DNA of 19,246 nucleotides from DASQDT01 sp036380435 (GCA_036380435.1 DASVES010000024.1:1-19246), one strand, 5' to 3'; counted from the stretch's first letter, positions 1 through 9,157 are shown. Translations and numbers: made by a program. The notes: generated from the letters alone by a model not told the origin.

Positions 1-162
1 GGCAATGAAAACGCTCGAAAAAAGAATAATCCATGCCGCCTTCCCCGGGTTATTAGCGCCGAGTAAGCGCCCGGGGAATGAGTCATTGCGCAGATACGTC
101 CCACACTTCTTGCAGTAGGCGTCAGGATTCTGCTCCGAGGCTCCACAGTTCGGACAAAACAT
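1..162 (-). CDS. Zinc-ribbon membrane protein, 5' part only
   Basis: The first 54 codons of a leftward gene that runs off the left edge. An ATG at 160-162 opens a frame without stops. The N-terminus carries a zinc ribbon: C3-x2-C6 (CPNCG) and C17-x2-C20 (CKKCG), spaced as in zinc-ribbon proteins. A basic/polar linker follows, then a hydrophobic run from about residue 42 (AAWIILFSSVFIA) that looks like the start of a transmembrane helix. This layout, zinc ribbon then membrane segment, is common in small uncharacterised bacterial membrane proteins. No clear Shine-Dalgarno is visible upstream. Function is unknown and the C-terminal part is not in the window. Confidence 0.75.
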   Translation of the reverse strand, partial: MFCPNCGASEQNPDAYCKKCGTYLRNDSFPGRLLGANNPGKAAWIILFSSVFIA

Positions 163-441
163 AGCCGTGTATCTTATGACGGGTTACACGCAGCGCCTAA
201 CACGCTTGAGGTTTGTCTTTGACCGCTTTCTACAGCAAAGCTCGATCCTCTTCATTGAGATATGAGACAATGAATGGGACAAAAGACCTCAACTGTCCAG
301 TTCAACTTATCCTTTGAGATTGAAACTAATACAGGCCTTCTGCCCCGAATAACAACGGCAGTCGATAGGCCAGGCCCGTGAGGACGGGGCTATCGACTGC
401 CGCGCCTATGGCGCTGGCCGATGCGGATAATGGAGGACGCG
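163..441. other. Intergenic region, 279 bp
   Basis: This gap between the zinc-ribbon gene and the HD-GYP gene is more A/T-rich than its surroundings. The only clear structure is the hairpin at 356-402. No convincing promoter for the leftward zinc-ribbon gene could be picked out and no open frame with coding character is visible. Confidence 0.6.
356..402 (-). terminator. Hairpin terminator after the c-di-GMP operon
   Basis: A perfect 13-bp inverted repeat, CGGCAGTCGATAG at 356-368 and its complement at 390-402, encloses a second small stem (CCCGT 375-379 with ACGGG 384-388). Read on the minus strand, it lies 40 nt beyond the HD-GYP stop codon and is followed by a moderately T-rich stretch (TTGTTATT). 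This fits an intrinsic terminator for the leftward operon, although the T-tract is imperfect. Confidence 0.65.
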
Positions 442-1725
442 TTACGCGCTGCCGACGGGGGCCGTTGCGCCTGACTCCAGCTCGGTGATGAGTTGCGTGA
501 GCATCGGCTCGCCCTGCGCCGCGTCGAGGTAGCCCTTGCCGAGCAGGCGCATCATCGGCCGCTGCTGCTGCCCCGGCTCGCTACGCACCTCCTTGAGCAG
601 CGCGCGGCAGAAGGCGAGGACGACCTCGGGCGCGAATTGCTGGCCCGTGTTGCGTCGCAGGTCTTCGACCACTTCGGGGAATTCCCGGCGGCGCTTGTAG
701 GGACGGTCGGTCGTCATGGCGTCGAAGGAGTCGGCGAGCGTGACGATCTTGGCGCACAGCGGTATCTCGTCGCCCGAAAGCCCGTCGGGGTAGCCGCGGC
801 CGTCCACGCGCTCGTGGTGATAGCGCGCCGTGAGCGGGATGTCGGCGTAGGGGTGTTTGATGGGCGAGAGGATTTCGTAGCCGGCGGCCGGGTGGCGGTT
901 CAGCTCCGACGACTGCTTGGCGTCGATCTTGTATGGGGCGTTGATGATGTCGCGGTCAACGATGAGCTTGCCCACGTCGTGAAGGTAGCCGGCAATCGCC
1001 ATGCCCTCGACCTCCTCGTCCGACCAGCCCAACTCGCGCGCGATGATCTCGCTGTACTTGCCCACGCGCTCCGAGTGCCCCTGCGTGTACTTATCCTTGT
1101 AGTCGATGGCGGCGGCGAAGGCGCGCACCGTCCCCTGATAGATGCCGCGCAGCTCCTCGTAGATGCGCCGCGTCTCCTCGGCCCGGCGCTCGATCTCGCG
1201 CAGCAGACGGTGGTTGTGCAGGCCGACGCCGATGTGCCGGCCGAGCGCCCGCGCCACGTCGCGATCCTCGACCGTGTACGCCTCGCCGCTCGCCTTCTCG
1301 CCGAGGAGGATCAGACCTTCGAGCCGGCCGTGGACGAGCAACGGGACGAGCAGCTTGACACGCGAACGCTCAAGCTCCGACAGAAAGCGCTCGCTCAGCG
1401 AGACGCGCTTGTCGTCCGCGCTCATCTCCTCGGCTTCGACGGAGACGGCCGCGCCCTCACCCCCGACGAGCGCCTCGGCCTCCATCGGCGAGAAAGGAAC
1501 TTCCGACGGCGCGCCCTCGGCGTGGCCGCGCGCGGCGACGAAGCGCATCACACCAGCGTCCGCGTCGTACTCGCCGACCGCGCCGCGTCTGACGCCGAGC
1601 GCGCCGAGCACGACCTGAAGCGCGGCCGTGACCATCTCGTCGAAGTCGCTCGTGTCGGCGATCTCGACGCCGAGGTCGGCGACCGCCGAGAAGGCATGGA
1701 TGACTTTGCGCAGCCGGTCAGACAT
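442..1725 (-). CDS. GAF-HD-GYP cyclic-di-GMP phosphodiesterase
   Basis: A 427-aa cytoplasmic protein. Residues about 25-175 form a GAF-like sensor domain, and a short charged helix at about 175-195 leads into an HD-GYP domain (about 200-375). The family motifs are all present: HSER near 217-220, HD at 249-250 within YLHDVGKL, HP at 278-279, HHER at 303-306 and GYP at 311-313 followed by PDGLSG. HD-GYP proteins hydrolyse c-di-GMP to pGpG or GMP at a di- or tri-iron/manganese centre, so this is probably an active phosphodiesterase. The start was set at the ATG at 1723-1725, 17 nt after the STAS stop codon; an in-frame extension further upstream would overlap the STAS gene and reads as low-complexity Arg-rich sequence. 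It is the last gene of the operon. No strong Shine-Dalgarno is seen, so translation may be coupled to the STAS gene. Confidence 0.93.
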   Translation of the reverse strand: MSDRLRKVIHAFSAVADLGVEIADTSDFDEMVTAALQVVLGALGVRRGAVGEYDADAGVMRFVAARGHAEGAPSEVPFSPMEAEALVGGEGAAVSVEAEEMSADDKRVSLSERFLSELERSRVKLLVPLLVHGRLEGLILLGEKASGEAYTVEDRDVARALGRHIGVGLHNHRLLREIERRAEETRRIYEELRGIYQGTVRAFAAAIDYKDKYTQGHSERVGKYSEIIARELGWSDEEVEGMAIAGYLHDVGKLIVDRDIINAPYKIDAKQSSELNRHPAAGYEILSPIKHPYADIPLTARYHHERVDGRGYPDGLSGDEIPLCAKIVTLADSFDAMTTDRPYKRRREFPEVVEDLRRNTGQQFAPEVVLAFCRALLKEVRSEPGQQQRPMMRLLGKGYLDAAQGEPMLTQLITELESGATAPVGSA

Positions 1726-1742
1726 ATGTCTCTCGGAGGAGG

Positions 1743-2126
1743 TCAGTGTCCGCGGGGCGCGGGGGCGGCAAACTCGGCGAGCGCGGCCTCCTCGGAGTCG
1801 GCCAGCGCCACGCAGCGCGTCAGGCCGAGCAGCTCGAAGAGTTTCTGGTTGTGACGGTTGAGGTTGGTAAAGACGAGGCGCGCGCTGCGAGCCTCGGCGA
1901 TATCCACGATGCCGAGCAGGATCGAGACGCCGATGCTGTTGACGAGTTCCGTGTCGCGGAAGTTGATGACGACGGTGCGGGCGCCCTCTTCGAGCCGGAG
2001 ACGGCACTCACGTTCGAGGCGCTGCCCGCTCATCTTGTTGACGTAGTCGCCGGCGTAGACGACGGCCACATCTCCGGCGCGCGAGGGCGCGAGCGCGGGC
2101 GAGCCGCTGCGGGCGCTTTCGTTCAT
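1743..2126 (-). CDS. STAS-domain anti-sigma-factor antagonist
   Basis: A 127-aa protein that is one STAS domain (about residues 15-120), of the SpoIIAA/RsbV type. The core segment VVINFRDTELVNSIGVSILL places S64 at the position phosphorylated by RsbW/SpoIIAB kinases in the family, and the following hydrophobic helix and LFELLGL segment also fit. Unphosphorylated antagonists bind the cognate kinase and free its partner (a sigma factor or another effector). The gene lies 15 nt after the RsbW-like kinase gene and 17 nt before the HD-GYP gene. A good Shine-Dalgarno (GAGGGGAG) precedes the ATG. The obvious partner is the neighbouring HATPase fusion protein. No sigma factor and no PP2C phosphatase is encoded in the window, so the final output is unknown. 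Confidence 0.88.
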   Translation of the reverse strand: MNESARSGSPALAPSRAGDVAVVYAGDYVNKMSGQRLERECRLRLEEGARTVVINFRDTELVNSIGVSILLGIVDIAEARSARLVFTNLNRHNQKLFELLGLTRCVALADSEEAALAEFAAPAPRGH

Positions 2127-2141
2127 CTGTTGTCTCCCCTC

Positions 2142-4439
2142 TTACTTGCGCAGGTACTTCGTCATTCGCAGGCGTGTGCCGTCGTCAACGCGCTCGAACT
2201 CGACCTCGTCCATCAGCGTGCGGATGAGCTTGAGGCCCCATCCGCGGCGTCCGGGAATGCTGTCGTTGGCCTCTCGGCCGTTGGTGTGTGCGAGGGCGTA
2301 ACCGCCGGAAATGGTCGCATCAGGGGGGGGAGCGACGCCCCGGCTCGAAACGGTGACAACCAATTTATCACTTTCCAGCCGGAAACGCTGATAAATTTTT
2401 CGGTCGGGGCTGAGGGAGTGCTCCGAGGCGTTGATGCACGCCTCGACGAGTGCGTGCTTTATCTGGCTGATGGCCTCGGGGTCGAACTCCAGCCGGCGCG
2501 CGATCTGCTCGACGGTGTGGGCCGCGATCAACTCCGTGTCGTCGCCCATCGGCATGATCATCTCGAACTCGTTGGACGCCGCCTCACTGACGTGCGCGCC
2601 CGCGCCGCCCGTGTCGAGACGCGCCGCGAGGAGTTCGAGCTGCGCGCGGCTGGAGCCGAACGCCTCGCGCACATTCAAAAGCTTGTTAGCGTCTTCGGAG
2701 AAGCCCTCGGGCGCGACCAGCCAGAGGCGGGCGCGGCGGAAGCCGCAGGCGTGGACGACCTGCGTCAGGCGGTCGAGCCAGACCTCGGCGAGCGCGCGGC
2801 CGGCTTCCAGTTTCGAGTCGATCTCGGCGGCGATCCAGACGACCTCGTTGTGCTCCGAGTAGGGACTTGAGTCGAAGCCGTGGGCGACGGCGCAGCGCTC
2901 CTCGTCGATGACGAGCTGCACGGGTGGGTGGAACGAGGCGCAGCTCGCGGCGTGGACGACCTGCGGCAGACGCACGAGGTCGGTCTCGGCTTCAAGGCCG
3001 GCGGCCACTTCCTCGGGCGTCGCACCGCGGTAGGTGCGCTGGAAGCGGTCGTTGTGAAGAAGGCTGGCGGGCACGCGCTGGAGGTTGAAGCGTTCCAGTA
3101 GTTCGCGCAGGCCGAGCGCGGCCTCGCGGCGGTAGTAGCGCGCCATCGTCTGCGGGGCGCGCTTGAGGGCATCGACCAGCGTGTTGGCGACGACGAGTGC
3201 GCGCGGCTCGACGGCGACGTGGAGGCGGTAGCTGGCCCTCAGGTAGTCGTGCCAGACGAGGCTCCGGCTCGTCTCGACGTAAGAAGCGTCGAAGCCGGCC
3301 AGCTCGCGGACGTGCAGGCCGGTCAGAACCTTCTTCAGCTCCGCGCCCTCGACGCCGAGGCGACGACGCCATGCCTCGACGGGCGACTTCCCTTCCACGT
3401 TCTCCGCCGTCTCGTAGAGCACGCGCACGAGCGCGCGGCGCGTGTCGATGGAGGGGGCGATCTCTTCGAGCGCGGCGTTGAAGCGGCGATTGATGCGCCC
3501 GCCGAGGAGGTCGTCCACGTAGAGGCGCTGGAAGTCGCGGAAAGTCCCGAGGTCGCTCGCGGCGCCCTGCGCGGTGCGGATGAGCGCGGTGATGAGCTGC
3601 GGGCTGCCCTCGAACTGCTGCACCATCAGGTCGCGCGTTTCGTCGCTCAGGTTGACGCCGAGGCGTGCGGCCACAACGGTGGCGAGCGCCCGCGCGTCCT
3701 CGTCGCTCAGACGTTCGAGGTGAATGAGGCCCGTGTCGGCCGCGCGGTGCGCCTCCTCGGCGAGGTGCATCACGTCCGAGAAGCTGCGACGCAGGCCGGC
3801 GAGGACGAAGGGCGTGTCGGTCTGCGCGGCCATCTGGGCCAACTCCGCGCCGAGGCCGCCTTCCGCGTCGAGTTCGGCGGCGAGGTGTACGTCGTCGATC
3901 ATCACGAGCGTGCGCGCGCCGTGCGCGGCGGCCTGCTGCGGGGCGCCGAGACAGAGGCGGATGAGCGCGGCCTCATCCTGCTCTCCCCGCGCGCGCTCGG
4001 AAGCGCTGACGATGCGCTCCACCCAGTCGTAGTCGGAGGGCGTAATGAGGTCGAGCAGCCCGCCGAGGGTGGGCGGTGAGAAGATGAGGTCGGGGTCGCC
4101 GCGGCGGTGTGCGACCGTCTGGACGACGAATGACTGGAGGAACCGCAGGGCCGCGCCCCCCGCCCCCTGATCGCGGCGCGAGAAGGAGAAGTAGACGGGC
4201 GAAGCGCCGCCGCGCTCCTGAAAGAGCGTGTCGAATGACTGGCGCAGGAGTTCGGACACGCCGGCCATCGGCGCGGCGAGCACGAGGAGGTTGCGCGGCC
4301 CCGACGTGTGCGCGGCGAGGTCGCCCACGAGGCGCAGCTCCGCGCCGCGCCCGACGAAGTCCTCCGGCGCGACGCGGCCGAGGATGCGCCGCTTCTTCTG
4401 CGTCTCCCCCGTCACCTTATTTGTCTTCCGCGTCGGCAT
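2142..4439 (-). CDS. AAA-like ATPase fused to RsbW-type anti-sigma kinase domain
   Basis: A 765-aa protein. Residues about 25-300 look like an AAA_16/STAND-type ATPase: FVGRGAEL (28-35), the P-loop position (about 55-62) and a Walker B strand VMIDDVH (179-185). The P-loop is degenerate: AAPMAGVS stands where GxxxxGKS/T is expected, so V61 replaces the lysine. Residues about 300-480 are helical and Arg/Leu-rich. Residues about 485-610 are unassigned. Residues about 635-765 are an HATPase_c_2 domain of the RsbW/SpoIIAB family, with N-box E666 and N670 (ALVEACINASEHS) and a glycine box GRRGWGLKLIRTLMDEVEFE (730-749). The usual G1-box aspartate is not obvious; SSRG occupies that place. The start overlaps the GGDEF gene by 23 nt. 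Likely role, by inference: a sensor/switch that phosphorylates or sequesters the adjacent STAS protein. Confidence 0.85.
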   Translation of the reverse strand: MPTRKTNKVTGETQKKRRILGRVAPEDFVGRGAELRLVGDLAAHTSGPRNLLVLAAPMAGVSELLRQSFDTLFQERGGASPVYFSFSRRDQGAGGAALRFLQSFVVQTVAHRRGDPDLIFSPPTLGGLLDLITPSDYDWVERIVSASERARGEQDEAALIRLCLGAPQQAAAHGARTLVMIDDVHLAAELDAEGGLGAELAQMAAQTDTPFVLAGLRRSFSDVMHLAEEAHRAADTGLIHLERLSDEDARALATVVAARLGVNLSDETRDLMVQQFEGSPQLITALIRTAQGAASDLGTFRDFQRLYVDDLLGGRINRRFNAALEEIAPSIDTRRALVRVLYETAENVEGKSPVEAWRRRLGVEGAELKKVLTGLHVRELAGFDASYVETSRSLVWHDYLRASYRLHVAVEPRALVVANTLVDALKRAPQTMARYYRREAALGLRELLERFNLQRVPASLLHNDRFQRTYRGATPEEVAAGLEAETDLVRLPQVVHAASCASFHPPVQLVIDEERCAVAHGFDSSPYSEHNEVVWIAAEIDSKLEAGRALAEVWLDRLTQVVHACGFRRARLWLVAPEGFSEDANKLLNVREAFGSSRAQLELLAARLDTGGAGAHVSEAASNEFEMIMPMGDDTELIAAHTVEQIARRLEFDPEAISQIKHALVEACINASEHSLSPDRKIYQRFRLESDKLVVTVSSRGVAPPPDATISGGYALAHTNGREANDSIPGRRGWGLKLIRTLMDEVEFERVDDGTRLRMTKYLRK

Positions 4440-6639
4440 CCTTCGAGTTCTTCTCCGCCTCCGACCGGTACGCGTTCACGCAGTTCTTGCCGCGGCTCTT
4501 GGCGACGTAGAGCGCCTGATCGGCCGCGTAGATGACACTCGCCGGGGTGTCCACGCCCGAGCCGAAGGCGCTGATCCCGATGCTCACGGTGACGTTTCCG
4601 GCGGGCTGCGCCTTGTCATGCGGGAACTGTGTGCGCTCGATGCGCCGGCGGATGCGCTCGCCGATGACGACGGCCTCAGACAAGCTCGTCTGCGGCAGCA
4701 ACACGCAGAACTCCTCGCCGCCGTAGCGCGCCGCCACGTCGGCCGAGCGCAGCGTTGCCTTCAGACACTGCGCCGTCATCTCCAGCGCCAAATCGCCGGC
4801 CTGGTGGCCGTTCAGGTCGTTGTAGTGCTTGAAGTCGTCGATGTCCACCATCATAAAACTCATCTGAAACTGGTGGCGCTTCGACCGCTCCAGCTCCTCC
4901 GACAGACGCTCTTCGAGATAGCGGCGGTTGAGCAGGCCCGTGAGCGGGTCGGTGATCGAGAGCAGTTGGAACTGCGTCGCCTTCTGGTGCCACTGCGCGC
5001 GGTCGAGGGCGAGCGCCATCTGCGGCGCGATGAGATCGAGGAGGCTGAGGTCAACGTCGTCGTAGTTGCCGCCGCCGGCCTTGTCCGTGACGTTAAGGAC
5101 GCCGACCTTGCGCCCCGAGATGCTGAGCGGGTAGCTGATGAACGACTTCGTCTTGTAGCTGCGCTCGGCCGGCGCCGGCTTCCAACCCGCGAGCGCCACG
5201 TCCGAGACGACGAGCGGACGGCCCTCGCGCATCACCGTGCCGGCGACGCCCTCGCCCATGCGCAGGCGCACGTCCTGCGCCGCCTCGGTGCGAGGGCCGA
5301 CCATGGCCTTCATCGAAAGTTCGTCGGCCGCCTCGTCATAGAGCAGGAGCGAGCCGCGCTCGGCCCGCAGCATCTCGGCCGACTGGCGCAGGATCATCTG
5401 GTACGCCTCCTCGGGCGGCGCCGAGTTGATCCTCTCGACGAAGGCGCGCAGGTGTGTGGCGGTGCGCATCCGCCGCTCCAGCTCCTCGCGCAGACGCAGC
5501 ACTTCGAGCGGCAACGCGATCTCGCGACAGAAGGCGGCGACGGCTCTCCGCTGCTCCTCCGACAAGTGCTTGTCGCCGACTAAGAGCGCTCCCTTCATCT
5601 CCTCGCCGACAGCGAGCGGGAAGAGTTCGACGGCGTCCTCGTGACGGGTCGCCGTGCGCCCGCCCGCGGGGACGGCGATACTCTCGCCGTGCGTGGCCGC
5701 CTGAAGCAGCTTGATCTCTTTAGCCTTGAGCGAGACGCGGGGCGGCTGCGCGCGGAACTGCCCCGTCGTGTAGACCGACGTAAACTTTTCGTCGGCGCGC
5801 AGCATCAGCGCGACGGACTCGACGCCGTGCGACTCGCACAATTTCCTCACGGCCTTCTCGCACGCCTCCGCCAGCGACGTGTTAGAGGCGAATCCCCTCG
5901 CCTGCGAACTCGGCGCGGAGCCGTTGGCGTGCGGCATCGCGGCGGGGGCCGGCGCTGCTCCGCGCCGCGCGCCGCGCGCTTCGCTCGCCTCGTCAACCCC
6001 ATTCGACTTTTCGGCCTCCGGCGCTTCCCTCTTGCCCACGCCCGCGTCGGCCTTCCCCGCGGCTGGCGCGCCCACGCCCCTGCCGGTCGCCGCGGATTTC
6101 CGTGAGCCGCGCGCGCCCTTCGGGAACTCTTCGGCCGCCTCGCGGAGGCGGACGGCCAGATCAGCGAGGTCTTGTTCGAGCGCGAAGATGACGTTGCGGA
6201 AGAGGTCTGGGCTGAGCAGGTCGGAGAGGTCGCCGCTACGCATGCGCTCGGCGAGCACGCGGTAGTCGGAGCTGCGGAGGAAGGCGCGGCCGGCGATGAC
6301 GGCGAGACGCTCGGCGGCGCCGAGGTCGAGGGGTGCGGCGAAGCAGTGGAGGCCGGCGTGGCAGCGATAGTGAGCCGGGCCGGCGGCCTCCTGTGCGCGC
6401 TCGAAGGCGCGGCCGCAGAAGGGGTCGCAGAGGTGCGCGTGTTTGGGCGACGACTGGAAGGCCTGGCAGATGGAGTTGTTATGTGAGACGCGAAGCGCGG
6501 GGGGCTGGCGACCCTCGACTAAGAGTAGGGCGAGGCCCGAAGCCGCTGCCAGCGACTCCTGCACCTCTGCCCAGCCGGTGGGGACGGTCGCGGCAGACGG
6601 ATTTTCGGCATGCTCTGGGGCGGAAGCTGCTTTATCCAT
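4417..6639 (-). CDS. PocR-GAF-GAF-GGDEF diguanylate cyclase
   Basis: A 740-aa protein. Residues about 20-165 form a PocR-type sensory domain with its cysteines (C58, C71, C75, C93 in CHAGL, C99). Residues about 170-250 are an Ala/Gly/Lys-rich linker. A GAF-like domain follows at about 252-380, a short coiled segment (380-398), a second GAF domain (400-550), and a GGDEF domain (560-725). GGEEF (640-644) is the active-site signature, and RSAD (631-634) lies exactly five residues upstream as the inhibitory I-site, so the enzyme should make c-di-GMP from two GTP and be feedback-inhibited. PocR domains bind small ligands; the ligand here is unknown. The start was placed at the ATG at 6637-6639, because the frame upstream is GC-rich filler without domain character that crosses the promoter. 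It is the first gene of the operon and overlaps the next gene by 23 nt. Confidence 0.92.
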   Translation of the reverse strand: MDKAASAPEHAENPSAATVPTGWAEVQESLAAASGLALLLVEGRQPPALRVSHNNSICQAFQSSPKHAHLCDPFCGRAFERAQEAAGPAHYRCHAGLHCFAAPLDLGAAERLAVIAGRAFLRSSDYRVLAERMRSGDLSDLLSPDLFRNVIFALEQDLADLAVRLREAAEEFPKGARGSRKSAATGRGVGAPAAGKADAGVGKREAPEAEKSNGVDEASEARGARRGAAPAPAAMPHANGSAPSSQARGFASNTSLAEACEKAVRKLCESHGVESVALMLRADEKFTSVYTTGQFRAQPPRVSLKAKEIKLLQAATHGESIAVPAGGRTATRHEDAVELFPLAVGEEMKGALLVGDKHLSEEQRRAVAAFCREIALPLEVLRLREELERRMRTATHLRAFVERINSAPPEEAYQMILRQSAEMLRAERGSLLLYDEAADELSMKAMVGPRTEAAQDVRLRMGEGVAGTVMREGRPLVVSDVALAGWKPAPAERSYKTKSFISYPLSISGRKVGVLNVTDKAGGGNYDDVDLSLLDLIAPQMALALDRAQWHQKATQFQLLSITDPLTGLLNRRYLEERLSEELERSKRHQFQMSFMMVDIDDFKHYNDLNGHQAGDLALEMTAQCLKATLRSADVAARYGGEEFCVLLPQTSLSEAVVIGERIRRRIERTQFPHDKAQPAGNVTVSIGISAFGSGVDTPASVIYAADQALYVAKSRGKNCVNAYRSEAEKNSKDADAEDK

Positions 6640-6782
6640 TAAATTTGCGGAACACTTTGGGGGTCCGCGAGTGCGGCCTGAAGGCGGGTCTTTCCGAAGA
6701 CCTTGGGGAGGCGCGTCCGCACCCACGCCTTTCAGACGGAAAGGACGGCGGGCGCCTGGGACCTCCGCCGTCCCACAGCCGC
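6640..6782 (-). promoter_or_regulatory. Structured 5' leader of the c-di-GMP operon
   Basis: If transcription starts just after the -10 box at 6783-6788, the leader is about 135-140 nt, GC-rich and able to fold. It contains a perfect 9-bp stem (GGACGGCGG 6743-6751 with CCGCCGTCC 6765-6773, 13-nt loop) and a 6-bp stem with a 4-nt loop (6687-6692 with 6697-6702). No Shine-Dalgarno stands out before the GGDEF start. No known riboswitch consensus, including the GEMM c-di-GMP classes, was recognised. A regulatory function is inference. Confidence 0.35.
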
Positions 6783-6812
6783 AGTATAGGTGTCCGCACG
6801 TAAACAAGACAA
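6783..6812 (-). promoter_or_regulatory. Sigma70-like promoter of the c-di-GMP operon
   Basis: On the minus strand, TTGTCT (6807-6812) and TATACT (6783-6788) are separated by 18 nt. Each is close to consensus, and the pair sits in the A/T-richer part of the gap between oppF and the GGDEF gene, pointing toward the GGDEF gene. This suggests the signalling operon has its own promoter rather than depending on read-through from the transporter genes. Confidence 0.55.
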
Positions 6813-6905
6813 GAGTTATCCCTTTAAAAGACTTAACCCTCGCCCGGGGAACACGGAGGCCGAAGCATCCGCAAGCCATAGGAAACGGTCAATCGGAGGG
6901 ATATT

Positions 6906-8047
6906 TCACTGCGCGATGATGCGGCCGGGGTTTCTCAGGCCCGGAGCATCGCCGGGAGCCACCCGCTCGATGTCCGGCTGGTCGGGACTGATGCGTATAC
7001 AGGCGGCGAAATGGTTCGGCTTGATCTCTGCCAGAGGGGGCACGACCTCCTTACACTCGCGGATGGCGTAGGGGCAGCGCGTGTGGAAGCGGCAGCCTGA
7101 CGGCGGGTTGATCGGCGAGGGCACGTCGCCCTGCAAGACGATGCGTTGTCGTCCGGCCTCGGCCTCCGGGTCGGGCACGGGCACGGCCGAAATCAGCGCC
7201 CGCGTGTAAGGCATCAACGGGTCGTCGTAGATGGTCTTGGCCCCGGCGACTTCGACGAGCTTGCCGAGGTACATCACGGCGACGCGGTCGGAGACGTGGC
7301 GGATGGCCCGCAGGTCGTGAGAGATGAAGAGGTAAGTGAGATTGCGCTCCTGCTGGAGCCGCTCCATCAGATTCATGATCTGCGCCTGAATGGAAACGTC
7401 GAGCGCCGAGATGGGTTCGTCGGCGACGATGAAGTCGGGATCGACGGCGAGCGCGCGGGCGATGCCGATGCGCTGGCGCTGTCCGCCGGAGAACTCGTGC
7501 GGGTAACGCTTGACGAAGCGCGGGCTGAGGCCCACGGTCTCCATCAGCTCGCGCACGCGCTCGTTGCGCTCGTGCCTTCCTTGCGCGAGGCCGAACGTAT
7601 CGACCGGCTCGCCGATGATTTGCCCCACGGTCATGCGCGGGTTGAGCGAGGCGTAAGGGTCCTGAAAGATCATCTGGAGATGACGGCGGTGCTTGCGCAG
7701 CTCCTTTTGCGAAAGGTGCGCGAGGTCGCGTCCGCGGAAAAAGACCTGACCGCCCGTCGGCTCCGTCAGACGCAGCAGCGCGCGGCCCAGCGTCGATTTG
7801 CCGCAGCCCGACTCGCCGACGAGGCCCAAAGTCTCGCCGGGGAAGATGTCGATGGAGACGCCGTCCACGGCCTTGACCACGCGGCGGACGGAGGAGCCGC
7901 CCGTCAACTTGTCGAGGAAGGTGCCGCCGCCGAGGTCGAAGTGAACTTTGAGTTCGCGTATCTCGATGAGGGGTTCGGCGCCCTCGGCCGGGAAGAGGGT
8001 CGGGGGCATCCCCGCCGCCCCGGTCTGATCGATGCCCTGTGTGCTCA

Positions 8048-8048
<1 letters not shown>
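6906..8048 (-). CDS. oppF: Oligopeptide ABC transporter ATPase, OppF-like
   Basis: A 380-aa cytoplasmic ATPase of the peptide/nickel importer family. Walker A GESGCGKST (78-86), Q-loop in FQDPYASLNP (128-137), signature FSGGQRQRI (186-194), Walker B FIVADE (206-211) and switch histidine H244 are intact. The C-terminal oligopeptide-transporter extension has four cysteines (C319, C325, C332, C350), the spacing linked to an iron-sulphur cluster in some relatives. An insertion, about residues 41-57, sits between the first two strands. The start ATG (8046-8048) shares one base with the oppD stop (TGATG), which implies translational coupling. It is the last gene of the transporter operon; no clear intrinsic terminator follows it. 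Confidence 0.95.
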
Positions 8049-9148
<1,100 letters not shown>

Positions 9149-9157
9149 AGGCTTCGC

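Noticed and set aside
493..1854. Long open frame on the plus strand (453 codons), and similar long plus-strand frames at 1746-2870, 4228-5583, 11450-12874 and 14322-15824
   Set aside because: They lie antisense to well-supported genes, have Arg/Ala/Val-rich composition typical of GC-rich antisense frames, and show no domain motif.
1726..2007. N-terminal extension of the HD-GYP protein
   Set aside because: It would overlap the STAS gene almost fully and is Arg/Pro-rich without domain character; the start at 1725 fits the operon spacing.
6640..6782. GEMM-type c-di-GMP riboswitch before the GGDEF gene
   Set aside because: The conserved core and tetraloop-receptor sequence are not found; only generic GC stems are present.
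6640..6879. 80-residue N-terminal extension of the GGDEF protein
   Set aside because: It would cross the promoter and the leader stems and has no similarity to the PocR domain that begins soon after the ATG at 6639.
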